Notes: generated from the letters alone by a model not told the origin. Counted from the first letter of the stretch, positions 1-7,770 are shown. The stretch is 36,443 nt of DNA from an uncultured Tenacibaculum sp. (GCA_937922085.1 CAKZVD010000022.1:1-36443); one strand, 5' to 3'. Made by a program: numbers and translations.

Positions 1-1
1 A

Positions 2-67
2 AAAATCAGAGGAAAACCACAAACAAAAATAGACTTTAAACAAGACTTATTTTCTGTGAAAACTTAA
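2..67 (+). CDS. C-terminal tail of a gene cut by the window edge (possible)
   Basis: Twenty-one codons are open from the window edge to a TAA at 65-67. The composition is protein-like (KIRGKPQTKIDF, then QDLFSVKT). Nothing in this short tail identifies a family. It could be the end of a real gene lying to the left or a chance open frame; the other two forward frames close sooner or look less protein-like. Only a weak ACCT/AGGT stem follows, so no clear terminator supports it. Confidence 0.3.
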   Translation, partial: KIRGKPQTKIDFKQDLFSVKT

Positions 68-237
68 AAAAAACACCTGTTTACAATAGGTAACAACCTA
101 AATATAGGAGATCTTTAAAACTTTCGGACGGCAGTGAAATAGAATAAGGGATTTTGTTTTCATTTTGTGTTTTTTGTGCAAAAATAAAGAATTAATACGA
201 ATAATTTTCTAACAAGAATTTAACTTCTAAAAACAAT

Positions 238-245
238 TATATTTG
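238..245 (+). promoter_or_regulatory. -7 box (TATATTTG) before the DUF5522 gene
   Basis: TATATTTG matches the Bacteroidota -7 consensus TAnnTTTG exactly. No TTG sits at the expected -33 distance, so the match is one-sided. The box ends only 5 nt before the ATG at 250, so transcription would begin at or next to the start codon, giving a leaderless or nearly leaderless message. The rest of 68-237 is AT-rich and shows no gene. Confidence 0.45.
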
Positions 246-249
246 TGGT

Positions 250-414
250 ATGAGAAATGAAATATTGAGACCTAATGTAGATGAGTATTATGTAAATGAA
301 CAAGGATATCGAGTTTTTAAAGAAGCGTATCATTTAAGAAGGGGGTATTGTTGTAAAAGTGGATGTAAACATTGCCCATATGGATATGATAAAAAAACAG
401 ATAGTTTTAAGTGA
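250..414 (+). CDS. DUF5522 small cysteine-rich protein
   Basis: A 54-residue protein whose Tyr-rich first half contains NEQGYRVF and whose second half carries a tight Cys/His cluster, GYCCKSGCKHCPYGYD. This spacing is the hallmark of the DUF5522 family of about 50-residue proteins in Bacteroidota, which has no assigned function. The Cys/His cluster suggests a bound metal such as zinc or an iron-sulfur cluster; that is inference. The length is normal for the family. The next gene starts 16 nt after the stop, so the two are probably co-transcribed. A TATATTTG box lies directly upstream. Confidence 0.8.
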   Translation: MRNEILRPNVDEYYVNEQGYRVFKEAYHLRRGYCCKSGCKHCPYGYDKKTDSFK

Positions 415-430
415 TTAAGTAGTGAATAAC

Positions 431-910
431 ATGAGTTTACCAGAAAAAGTTAAGGCGGTTGTACCAGTACAGAAAATACTTGAAGTGGAAAATTGGTGGA
501 AAAAACTAAGTAACGAAAATAAAAAAGAATTAGAATCTTTATATTTAGAAGATTCGATTGATGCAGATAAGTTTGTTGCAATTCAATTGTGTGGTAAATT
601 TGTGGAACAAGAAAAAGTATTAGACTTAAATCCTTTTTGGATAAACCATTTTTATGAGTACATAGTAAACCATGAACTTATAATAGATGAAACAAAAGTA
701 AAAGGAGGTATGGTTTGTTTTTCGAACAAAGAAGCTGAACTAGCTATAAAGAAAGGTTTTTTGTATAAAGACTTTAAATGTCCGGATGTTAATGATAAAT
801 GCTTAATGAAAAAGTTACTTAGTATAGAAGAGAATAAAAAATCTTTTCAATTTTATATTAAATTTAAATTGCTACAAGAGAATAAGAATAAAGAGATGGT
901 GACTTATTAG
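431..910 (+). CDS. conserved hypothetical protein, soluble, 159 residues
   Basis: I do not recognise a named domain. The protein begins MSLPEKVKAV and is lysine- and glutamate-rich, with aromatic residues (NWWKKL, NPFWINHFY) and no signal peptide or membrane segment, so it is probably cytoplasmic. A GTG at 422 would add three residues; ATG at 431 is preferred as the commoner start. Spacing of 16 nt from the DUF5522 gene suggests one transcript, and the DUF4197 lipoprotein gene follows after 38 nt. Four cysteines are present without a clear metal-binding spacing. Function unknown. Confidence 0.7.
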   Translation: MSLPEKVKAVVPVQKILEVENWWKKLSNENKKELESLYLEDSIDADKFVAIQLCGKFVEQEKVLDLNPFWINHFYEYIVNHELIIDETKVKGGMVCFSNKEAELAIKKGFLYKDFKCPDVNDKCLMKKLLSIEENKKSFQFYIKFKLLQENKNKEMVTY

Positions 911-948
911 TAAAAAAAGTATCAAAATAATAAATAAAGAATTTAAAA

Positions 949-1662
949 ATGATTAAAAAGATATTAATAGCATTTGTAGCATTTCAATTTGTAGGATGTG
1001 CAGAATTACAAAAAATAGCAAGTCAATTACCTCAAGCTGGTGGAGCATTAACGCAAGGACAAATAGGTTCTGGTTTACGTCAGGCATTAGATAATGGTAT
1101 TAAGCACCAGGTATCTAAGTTAACATCAAGAGATGGTTTTTATAGAAATGAGTTAGTTAAAATTTTATTACCTAAAGAATTACAAGCAGTTGATAAGGGA
1201 TTGCGTAAAATAGGGTTAAGTAAGTTAGCTGATGAAGGAATTAAATCGTTGAATAGAGCAGCTGAGGATGCAGTAAAAACAGCTACACCAATTTTTGTAA
1301 ATGCTGTTAAAAATATTAGTTTTAATGATGCTAAAAATATTTTATTAGGAAATGATAATGCTGCAACTAGTTACCTTCAAGGAAGAACAAACTCAGCGTT
1401 ATATTCAAAATTTAATCCAGTAATTAAAAAATCTTTTGGTAGAGTTGGAGCAGATAAAGTGTGGGGTAATTTAATATCTAAATATAATTCTATCCCTTTT
1501 GTGAATAAAGTGAATCCAGATTTAACAGATTATGTTACAAACCAAGCATTAAAAGGTGTTTTTAAAATGATTGGAGTAGAGGAAAAAGGAATTAGAAATA
1601 AAATAGGATTAAGAAATACAAGTTTGTTAAAGAAAGTATTTGCTTTACAAGATAAGAGATAA
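949..1662 (+). CDS. DUF4197 family lipoprotein
   Basis: The N-terminus is a short lipoprotein signal ending FVGC (Cys17), so the mature protein should be lipid-anchored in the cell envelope. The remainder resembles DUF4197: an opening with small residues and a Gly run (PQAGGAL), a central helix-rich part with the phrase GNDNAATSYLQ, and a C-terminal segment with NPDLTDYVTNQALKG. Length (237) fits the family, whose function is unknown. It is the last gene of the forward group. It converges with the LytTR regulator gene, with only 6 nt between the stops and no recognisable terminator in between. Confidence 0.8.
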   Translation: MIKKILIAFVAFQFVGCAELQKIASQLPQAGGALTQGQIGSGLRQALDNGIKHQVSKLTSRDGFYRNELVKILLPKELQAVDKGLRKIGLSKLADEGIKSLNRAAEDAVKTATPIFVNAVKNISFNDAKNILLGNDNAATSYLQGRTNSALYSKFNPVIKKSFGRVGADKVWGNLISKYNSIPFVNKVNPDLTDYVTNQALKGVFKMIGVEEKGIRNKIGLRNTSLLKKVFALQDKR

Positions 1663-1668
1663 AATTAG

Positions 1669-2382
1669 TTACAATTTATTATTGTTTACAGTCTCAAAAA
1701 AGGACTTTTTATAGGTGTTTCCTATAGGAAGTTCTTTTTTTTCGATCCATACAGAATCGTTGTCTATTTTATTAATATGTTTTATAGATATAATATAAGA
1801 TTTATGTGTTTGAATAAATTGAGACGAAGGCAAATGATCTTTAATATTCTTAAGTGTATTGTAAGTTATTACTTGTGTATTCTTTAATTGAATGTTTACA
1901 TAGTTTTTTAAACTTTCAACATATAAAATTTCGTTTGTAAAAACTTTTACAAATTTGTTTTTTCCATCAGTTTTTAAAAAGAAAAAATGGTTGTCTGTAA
2001 TTTCAATTTTAGGAGAAGTTATTTTTTGCTGTTGAACTTTCAATACTGATTTATAAAAACGCTCAAATTCAAAAGGTTTTAACAAATAGTCAACAGCAGA
2101 AACCTCATAGCTATCTAATGCAAATTGAGGATATGCGGTAGTGAAAATAATGTTTGTTTTGCCATTAATGATTTTAGAGAGTTGAATACCTGTGAGTTCA
2201 GGCATTTGAATGTCTAAAAAAACTAAATCAATTGTTCCTTTTTCAATATGTTGTAATGCTTCTAAAGGATTGGTGTAAGTTGCCTCAATATTTAAAAAAA
2301 ACACTTTTTCTACATATTTTTCTAATAAACGAATAGCTGGTGGTTCGTCATCAATGATGATGCAAGTTAATTGTTCATTCAT
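1669..2382 (-). CDS. LytTR-family response regulator transcription factor
   Basis: An N-terminal receiver domain (about residues 5-120) carries the acidic pair D11/D12, the phosphoacceptor D57 in VFLDIQMP, and the conserved Lys in YLLKPF. It is followed by a LytTR DNA-binding domain (about 135-235) with IQTHKSYIISIKHI and PIGNTYKK. The start ATG overlaps the stop of the histidine kinase gene by 4 nt, so they form one operon and very likely a cognate pair. Expected role: DNA binding after phosphorylation by the partner kinase. Target genes cannot be read from the sequence. It ends 6 nt from the convergent DUF4197 gene. Confidence 0.93.
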   Translation of the reverse strand: MNEQLTCIIIDDEPPAIRLLEKYVEKVFFLNIEATYTNPLEALQHIEKGTIDLVFLDIQMPELTGIQLSKIINGKTNIIFTTAYPQFALDSYEVSAVDYLLKPFEFERFYKSVLKVQQQKITSPKIEITDNHFFFLKTDGKNKFVKVFTNEILYVESLKNYVNIQLKNTQVITYNTLKNIKDHLPSSQFIQTHKSYIISIKHINKIDNDSVWIEKKELPIGNTYKKSFFETVNNNKL

Positions 2383-3410
2383 AAAGGTAATTTTAAATAC
2401 GTTTTAAAAATAAGATCGTCTTCATTAGATTCTAAAATGAAATTACCTTTAAAAATAACTTCTAATCGTTTTTGAATGTTTTGAGTTCCAATACCAGATT
2501 CCATGTATTTTTCAGCTTTATTAATATAGTTTTTAGTTGTAATTTCCAATGAATGAGAAGTAACAGTGATTATTATTTTTGCGGGCTTATTAATGTTATT
2601 TATGATGCCATGTTTACATACATTCTCTACAAAGTGTATTAAAATAAGAGAAGGTATTCTTTGTTGAATTATAGGGCCATTAATTTGAAGTGTTAAATGC
2701 AAATTGTTTTCATATCTACGTTTAAAAAAATAGACGTAATCTTTTATAAATTGAATTTCTTTTTCTAAAGAAACATAATCATCAGAAGTTTCATAAGTAA
2801 CATAACGGAGTAATTGAGAAAGTTTTAAAATATCATGAGCAGTCTCTGGTTTTTCATCATATAATTCTGCGTAAAAATTATTTAGGGTATTGAATAAAAA
2901 ATGAGGGCTCAGTTGTGATTTTAAAGTTGTTAATTGAGCTTTTTGATGTTGAATGTTTAGTTTGTGTAAAGCATCTTTATGCTCGTTATTTCTAAAAAGT
3001 AAATAAATAACACTACTATATAAACAAGCTTTTAAAGCATAAATAAAACTGTCGGTTAAATAAATGAAAGTAATGTTTTTATGTTTTAAATTGTAATTGT
3101 TGAGATTAAAAAGAGCAGGTGAAATAATTTCTTCTAATAAAAATCGAATACCTGCAAATAAAAGAATCATTAAAATAATAGAAAAACCAAACCAAACATA
3201 TTTTTTTTTATTTAAAAAATGAGGTAAGAAATAGTAATAATTTAAAAAGTAAATAGAAAAGAAACTAATGCTATAGGTAAGAGTTAATAATACTCCGTGT
3301 CCTAAAGATAATTTATTAGATCCTTTCATGATAATTCCCCATCCAAAATCTATCAATATTAAAATGATGATAATGTATAAGTTGTATAAGAATTCTTTGT
3401 TGTTTTTCAT
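2379..3410 (-). CDS. sensor histidine kinase of the LytS/YehU type
   Basis: Four hydrophobic segments (about residues 8-27, 38-60, 72-92 and 118-139) form a membrane sensor with no obvious extracytoplasmic domain. A coiled linker follows, then the His_kinase motif QLSPHFLFNTLN with the phosphoacceptor His at residue 170. The ATPase part shows the N-box-like HFVENVCKHG and a short G-box GIGTQNIQKR. This arrangement is typical of the kinases paired with LytTR regulators. It overlaps the downstream regulator gene by 4 nt. The leader upstream holds two stem-loops, one terminator-like, described separately. The signal sensed is unknown. Confidence 0.93.
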   Translation of the reverse strand: MKNNKEFLYNLYIIIILILIDFGWGIIMKGSNKLSLGHGVLLTLTYSISFFSIYFLNYYYFLPHFLNKKKYVWFGFSIILMILLFAGIRFLLEEIISPALFNLNNYNLKHKNITFIYLTDSFIYALKACLYSSVIYLLFRNNEHKDALHKLNIQHQKAQLTTLKSQLSPHFLFNTLNNFYAELYDEKPETAHDILKLSQLLRYVTYETSDDYVSLEKEIQFIKDYVYFFKRRYENNLHLTLQINGPIIQQRIPSLILIHFVENVCKHGIINNINKPAKIIITVTSHSLEITTKNYINKAEKYMESGIGTQNIQKRLEVIFKGNFILESNEDDLIFKTYLKLPL

Positions 3411-3452
3411 AATAAAAACTTAAATGTAAAATGATTTATATCTAATTCAATA

Positions 3453-3548
3453 AAAAAAGGATAAAACCTTTCCTTTTTTATATAAACCCTAGTTTTTATA
3501 CAATGAAAATATAAATGTATTGTATTGCTAGTTTAATAATCAAAAATA
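3453..3548 (-). promoter_or_regulatory. structured leader and -7 box of the kinase-regulator operon
   Basis: Reading the minus strand, a TATTTTTG box at 3548-3541 fits TAnnTTTG. It would start a leader of about 125 nt before the kinase ATG. In the leader, 3489-3531 can fold through ATACAAT/ATTGTAT, extended by CTAG/CTAG. Next, 3453-3479 forms a 9-bp stem (AAAAAAGGA/TCCTTTTTT) bordered by A/T runs, like an intrinsic terminator, ending about 43 nt before the start codon. There is no gene upstream that would need terminating here, so attenuation is possible. No good -33 TTG was found. Confidence 0.4.
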
Positions 3549-3623
3549 GACTGTTGATATAATTTAACTTTTTTACCAAATATTCAATTGTACTCTTGTA
3601 ATGAATTTAAATAAAGGAAGAGT

Positions 3624-4901
3624 ATGAAAAAATATGTAATAATTTTATTAGCTATTTTCTTGGCAAGGTGTGAGCAAGAAAAAGAAAGAGATATTGGAAA
3701 AGAGGTAGTAGAGATTGATAAGGATTATATAAGAAGTAAATTATCTTATTTCACAATAAATAATGCTAAAATAGAAGGAGCAGGTAAGAAAATACTACAA
3801 AAGATGATCAAAGAATCACAATTTGTTGTTTTTGGAGAGAATCATTATTCTAAACAAACATCAATACTAACAAAAGCATTAATTCCACTTTTAGCAAAAG
3901 CATCTTACACAAATTTTGTTGTTGAAGTAGGTCCCAATTCGGCAAATAAATTAAAAGAATTGTCAACTTCATATGAGAATACTGTTGAGCAACTTAAAGT
4001 GTTTAACACGAAATATAAGTTTAAGGAATTTGGAGAAAGTGCAGATCCTATTCCGTTTTTCGCGGGAATAGAGGATGCTGAATTTCTTTCAGAAATGAGT
4101 AAGTATAATATGAAAATAATAGGAATAGATCAAGAATATTATTTTTCAATACTTTTTTTAATGGATGAGTTACTTAAGGAAGCAGAAGAAAAAATAGGTT
4201 ATCAAAAAATTGTTGAGATGAAAGTGAAAGCAGAAGAAAAAATTTGTCAATATTTTAGAAAAGAAGAAAAAAAGGAAATTAAAAGTGCTTTGGAGGAAAT
4301 ATTAAAAGATATAGATATTCTTAATTTTTTTAATCAGTTTGATAAAGAAGATACTAAGGCAAATAAAATAATAAACGATTTAAAGTTAAGTTGGGATATC
4401 TACATGAGATGGAGACAAGATTCTCATGTTGATAGAATTAGTTATATGAGAAATAATTTATATGACATATATAAGCAAAATTCTAAAGCTAAAATGTTTA
4501 TAAAAATAGGGAGTTTGCATGCTTCAAGAATAATTTCAAACAAAGCTTATGATATTGGGAATTTTACAGAAGAATTAGCAATTAAAAACAATACTATAAG
4601 TAGTAGTATTAATTCATGGAGACCTTATTATAAGGAAAAAGACTCTATAACTAATAATTTGAAAAAATATAAAAAGTACTATAAAAGATTAGCGCTATTT
4701 ACCATGTTTTCTAAAAAAGAAGAATGGACAATAATTGATTTAAAATCGATTAGAAAAGATATAAAAAACCAAAAAATAAAATTACCAACAAATGGAGATT
4801 ATCATTCATTAAAAAAGATAATAGAAGGATATGATTATCAATTAATCTTGCCTGTAGATGAGTCAATAACATATAATTTAAATAAAAAAAATGAAAAATA
4901 A
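3624..4901 (+). CDS. erythromycin-esterase/TraB-like lipoprotein
   Basis: The N-terminus is a hydrophobic signal with Cys16 in a lipobox-like but imperfect context (FLARC; Arg before Cys is unusual). The main domain shows the pattern of the EreA/ChaN/TraB/Tiki group: FGENHYSKQTS with E72 and H74, VVEVGP with E101, GIDQE, and a late His in GSLHASR. In that superfamily these acidic and His residues form the active site, but the substrate is not predictable; macrolide resistance should not be assumed. Its 3' end overlaps the next gene, of the same general fold group, by 11 nt, implying coordinated expression. An AGGAAG lies just before the ATG, which is unusual here. Confidence 0.7.
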   Translation: MKKYVIILLAIFLARCEQEKERDIGKEVVEIDKDYIRSKLSYFTINNAKIEGAGKKILQKMIKESQFVVFGENHYSKQTSILTKALIPLLAKASYTNFVVEVGPNSANKLKELSTSYENTVEQLKVFNTKYKFKEFGESADPIPFFAGIEDAEFLSEMSKYNMKIIGIDQEYYFSILFLMDELLKEAEEKIGYQKIVEMKVKAEEKICQYFRKEEKKEIKSALEEILKDIDILNFFNQFDKEDTKANKIINDLKLSWDIYMRWRQDSHVDRISYMRNNLYDIYKQNSKAKMFIKIGSLHASRIISNKAYDIGNFTEELAIKNNTISSSINSWRPYYKEKDSITNNLKKYKKYYKRLALFTMFSKKEEWTIIDLKSIRKDIKNQKIKLPTNGDYHSLKKIIEGYDYQLILPVDESITYNLNKKNEK

Positions 4902-5718
4902 AATTTTACTAACAATAATAACGAGCGTAGTATTTATGACTGTTACTTATGCTCAAGGCAAAAAAGAATTAAAAGAAAATAAAAAAATACAAGTATTAAA
5001 TATAGGGATGTTTCATATGGGAGAAACATCTGATGAAACTAGCACTGAGTATAATGAAGCTTCAAAAAGAGCTAAAAAAGAGATTAAGCAAATAGTTGAA
5101 AGTATAAGTAAATTTAAACCAACTATAATTTTAGTAGAAGTACAACCTAAATACCAACAAAACTTAGATAAAGCGTATAAAAAGTATCTTAAAGATTCTA
5201 ATTCAGATATTGGTTACTATGGTAAATCTGAAACTGGTTTAATTGGATTTGCTGTAGGTAAATTGACAGGTGTTAAACGTATTTATGGAATTGATCATAG
5301 AATGAGTTACAATTATCTATTAGATAGTTTGGCGAATAAGGTGAATGCGAAAAAATACTTTCGTGTTAAAAAAAGTATTTATTCTTCTTTTAAAAATGAA
5401 ATGTACGATCCGAAGAAAGTAGGCCTAAGAAAAAGTTTGTTATTTTTTAATTTACAAGAATCTTATGATTTATTTATAGCAGGAAATGCAGATATGTTAA
5501 CATATATAAACTCTAAAGATAAATTTGAAGGAGCAGATGAAGCTGCAAAGTATTACAAAAGAAATTTACGAATGTTTGGGAACATAAATAATATAACAAT
5601 GACAAAAAAAGATAGGGTACTGATTATTTCAGGAGCTTCGCATGCAGCTTTTTTTAATATGTTTATGAAAAGAAGTTCTATTTATGAATTAAAAACATTA
5701 AAAGAATATTTAAAATAG
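4891..5718 (+). CDS. DUF5694 family secreted protein
   Basis: A cleavable signal peptide is clear (hydrophobic core to about residue 20, then AQ|G), so the protein is periplasmic or exported. The body matches what I know of DUF5694: NIGMFHMGETSDE at the start, ILVEVQPKYQ, RIYGIDHRMSY, and the closing ISGASHAAFF with a conserved His. These four blocks sit at the same relative positions as the E/H motifs of the Ere/TraB-like neighbour, suggesting a divergent member of the same fold; that link is inference. It overlaps the upstream gene by 11 nt. Function unknown. Confidence 0.75.
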   Translation: MKNKILLTIITSVVFMTVTYAQGKKELKENKKIQVLNIGMFHMGETSDETSTEYNEASKRAKKEIKQIVESISKFKPTIILVEVQPKYQQNLDKAYKKYLKDSNSDIGYYGKSETGLIGFAVGKLTGVKRIYGIDHRMSYNYLLDSLANKVNAKKYFRVKKSIYSSFKNEMYDPKKVGLRKSLLFFNLQESYDLFIAGNADMLTYINSKDKFEGADEAAKYYKRNLRMFGNINNITMTKKDRVLIISGASHAAFFNMFMKRSSIYELKTLKEYLK

Positions 5719-5730
5719 TGTTTTAAATTG

Positions 5731-5774
5731 TTGAAATTCAGTTTTTTATTTGTTATATTTAAACTGAATTTCAA
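5731..5774 (+). promoter_or_regulatory. 14-bp inverted repeat overlapping a promoter
   Basis: Arms TTGAAATTCAGTTT (5731-5744) and AAACTGAATTTCAA (5761-5774) are perfectly complementary around a 16-nt spacer. A promoter of the local type coincides: TTG at 5731-5733, 20 nt, then TATATTTA at 5754-5761, with the ATG of the next gene at 5780. The right arm would cover the transcription start. There is no T-run after the repeat, so it is a poor terminator for the upstream gene and more likely an operator or a 5' stem. Confidence 0.5.
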
Positions 5775-5779
5775 TAGTT

Positions 5780-5965
5780 ATGTCTCAATTAAAACAACTT
5801 TTTAGATATAGAAGACATCTTGAAGATCGATACAGAAAACTAATGGAACGCTCTAGTGATTATAAATACGTAGATGAGGCTAAAAGTGATATTGCATCAT
5901 ATAAAGCAATGAAGATTCTAGAAAAAATAAATAGAGTGAAATACCTAGATAATTCTTTGGTGTAA
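5780..5965 (+). CDS. small helical protein, possibly Lacal_2735 family
   Basis: Sixty-one residues, highly charged and predicted helical, with LEDRYRKLMERSSDYKY followed by KSDIASYKAMKILEKI. The layout (a short aromatic/basic start, LxxxYxKLM, then an Ala/Ser/Lys stretch and a closing ILEKI) resembles the flavobacterial Lacal_2735 family of about 58 residues, whose function is unknown. That assignment is tentative. The gene has its own promoter-like sequence within an inverted repeat. Its last 21 nt overlap the end of the convergent metal-receptor gene, so the two transcripts would be antisense to each other. Confidence 0.65.
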   Translation: MSQLKQLFRYRRHLEDRYRKLMERSSDYKYVDEAKSDIASYKAMKILEKINRVKYLDNSLV

Positions 5966-6739
5966 TTTCTTAAAATAGTCAAAAGATTTCAAGAGTCTAC
6001 TTCCATACCAAGAAAACAGTTCACCATCAATAAAAACTGTTTTCGCATGGTGTGTAAATCGCCCTATTTCAAAAGCATGTTCCTCTTTAAAAGGAAAAGG
6101 TTCAGAGGATAAAAAAACTAAATCAGGATCACCTTCTAAACGTATTTTTTTTAATTCAACTTCTGGATAACGTTCTTTGTTATTATAGATGTTTTCAAAT
6201 TTATTAAGATGTAATAAGTGATTTATAAATGTATTATTACCAGCTACCATCCATGGGGTTTTCCAAATAAAATATGCAACCTTTTTAGTAGGTGTTTCTT
6301 TGGTGAATGCTTTAAAATCAGAAATTTTAAAATTTAATTTTTGGATTATTTTGTTAGCTTCAGTTCTACAAGAAAATAGTAATCCATATTGTTGAATAAG
6401 AAGGAGTACGTCTGTTAAAGTAAAAATATTAGAAACATGAACCAATGTTATTTTTGAACATTCGTTTACAATGTCTTCTGTATTTTCTTCCTTGTTACAA
6501 AGAATTATATCAGGATTTAACTTTTTTATTTTATCAATTTTAATGTTTTTAGTTCCACCTACAATTGTCTTAGTTTGTTTTAAATGATAGGGATGAACAC
6601 AGAACTTGGTAATTCCAACAATAAATTCTTCTAAGCCTAAATCATACAATAATTCAGTTAAACTAGGAACTAAACAAATAATACGTTTTGGTGTTCTAGG
6701 TATATCGAGTTCTCTTTGTAGTTGATCTTTAATTTTCAA
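5945..6739 (-). CDS. BtuF/FhuD-like helical backbone metal receptor
   Basis: The sequence follows the periplasmic-binding fold of the helical backbone metal receptor family (PF01497): IICLVPSLTELLYDLG near residue 20, GGTKNIKIDKIKKLNPDIIL, then the C-terminal lobe with FLSSEPFPFKEEH and DGELFSWYGSRL. Such proteins usually deliver cobalamin, heme or siderophores to an ABC importer. Unlike those, this one begins MKIKDQLQREL with no signal peptide, so it is probably cytoplasmic; signal-less members with the SWYG motif are common in Bacteroidota. Thirty nt separate it from the upstream LytTR gene, so both are probably one transcript. Ligand unknown. Confidence 0.8.
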   Translation of the reverse strand: MKIKDQLQRELDIPRTPKRIICLVPSLTELLYDLGLEEFIVGITKFCVHPYHLKQTKTIVGGTKNIKIDKIKKLNPDIILCNKEENTEDIVNECSKITLVHVSNIFTLTDVLLLIQQYGLLFSCRTEANKIIQKLNFKISDFKAFTKETPTKKVAYFIWKTPWMVAGNNTFINHLLHLNKFENIYNNKERYPEVELKKIRLEGDPDLVFLSSEPFPFKEEHAFEIGRFTHHAKTVFIDGELFSWYGSRLLKSFDYFKKLHQRII

Positions 6740-6769
6740 AATAATCTATTTACAACTACAAAAATAAAA

Positions 6770-7543
6770 CTATTTTACTCCCATTAATTCTTGAAACTCT
6801 TTTTTATAACCTTTACTTACTCTAAAAGTAGGTTTTAAATCCATAATTTTAACATCTGTTTCTCCATAACTAGAAGTAATTATTTCTTCAATAAAATCAG
6901 TGTTAATTATAGTTGATCTATGAATTCGAATAAATCTACTTGAGTTTAACCTTCTAATTATACTAGATAAAGATTCTCTTAATAGATGTCTTTTATTGTC
7001 ATCTGTGAAAATTTCTACATAATAACCAGAGGCTGAAATGTATTTAATAGTATCAAGATTTAGGAAAAATATTTTATTTCCAGATTTGATGTTAATTTTT
7101 CTGTTACCTGTAGTCTCCTTGTTTTGAACAATAGATAAGATGTTGTTTAAACTAGACTGAAGGCTTATTAATTCTTCTTTTCTTTTGTATTTAACAATTT
7201 TATCAATTGTTTGATAAAATCTAGTTTCTTCGTATGGTTTTATAATATAGTCAAAAGCAAAGTAATCAAAAGCTTTATAAGCAAATTCATTATGTTTTGT
7301 AATAAAAATAAATAAAGGTTTGAAATCTGTAGAAATTTTATCAATAATGTCAAAACCTGAAACCTCTTGTATCTTAATATCAAGAAAAACAACATCAGGT
7401 TTTAAATAATTAATGTAGTCTACGGCTTCTAATCCGTTAGAAAAACTTCCAATAATTTCAATAGTTTCATGGCCATTTAATAATTTTTCTATTCTTTTTA
7501 TAGCAATATTTTGGTCATCAACTATAATGGATTTAATATTCAT
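6770..7543 (-). CDS. LytTR-family response regulator, possible SusC/D regulator
   Basis: The receiver domain (residues 3-120) has D9/D10, the phosphoacceptor D55 in VVFLDIKI, and Lys in YIIKPYEET. A Lys/Ser-rich linker (about 125-150) leads to the LytTR domain with IRIHRSTIINTDFI and FRVSKGYKKEF. No histidine kinase is adjacent, so the partner must be elsewhere. The gene is divergent from susC, and the 227-bp gap between them contains three 21-bp-phased repeats. LytTR dimers typically bind repeats about 21-22 bp apart, so this protein is the natural candidate to bind them. Co-transcription with the metal-receptor gene is likely. Confidence 0.92.
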   Translation of the reverse strand: MNIKSIIVDDQNIAIKRIEKLLNGHETIEIIGSFSNGLEAVDYINYLKPDVVFLDIKIQEVSGFDIIDKISTDFKPLFIFITKHNEFAYKAFDYFAFDYIIKPYEETRFYQTIDKIVKYKRKEELISLQSSLNNILSIVQNKETTGNRKINIKSGNKIFFLNLDTIKYISASGYYVEIFTDDNKRHLLRESLSSIIRRLNSSRFIRIHRSTIINTDFIEEIITSSYGETDVKIMDLKPTFRVSKGYKKEFQELMGVK

Positions 7544-7649
7544 TATATATAGGGATATTTAAGTTGATATAGATCGCTAATGTAATAAATAATACAGAAT
7601 CATTTCTGATTTTTAACAGTGAAATAACTGTAATTTAACATAGTTGTTG

Positions 7650-7712
7650 TTTATCTCAAAAAAGTGATTTTTTACATCAAAAAAGCGGTTGTTTACATCA
7701 AAGTGATGTTAA
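7650..7712 (+). repeat. three 21-bp phased direct repeats, candidate LytTR operator
   Basis: Three adjacent 21-bp units begin at 7650, 7671 and 7692 with TTTATCTCAAAAAAG, TTTACATCAAAAAAG and TTTACATCAAAGTGATG. The registration is exact, two helical turns per unit, so a protein could occupy the same DNA face three times. A weak fourth copy may lie at 7629-7649 (about 13 of 21 bases agree with unit 2). The last unit ends 17 bp before the susC -7 box, where an activator would touch polymerase. Confidence 0.7.
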
Positions 7713-7729
7713 GGAGCGATTACTGGAAA

Positions 7730-7737
7730 TATATTTA
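7730..7737 (+). promoter_or_regulatory. susC -7 box (TATATTTA) lacking a -33 element
   Basis: TATATTTA differs from TAnnTTTG at the last base only. No TTG lies 17-23 nt upstream; that position is taken by the third 21-bp repeat. A weak core promoter next to phased repeats is the usual look of an activator-dependent start. The leader before the susC ATG would be about 27 nt. Confidence 0.5.
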
Positions 7738-7770
7738 GCCTTTTACTAATCAATTTAAATTAAATAATTT

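Noticed and set aside
1663..1668. Terminator between DUF4197 and the LytTR gene
   Set aside because: Only 6 nt separate the stops and no stem with a T-run could be formed.
3624..4901. Macrolide resistance gene
   Set aside because: Only the general fold motifs of erythromycin esterases are shared; the protein is an envelope lipoprotein and sequence outside the motifs gives no basis for a drug-resistance call.
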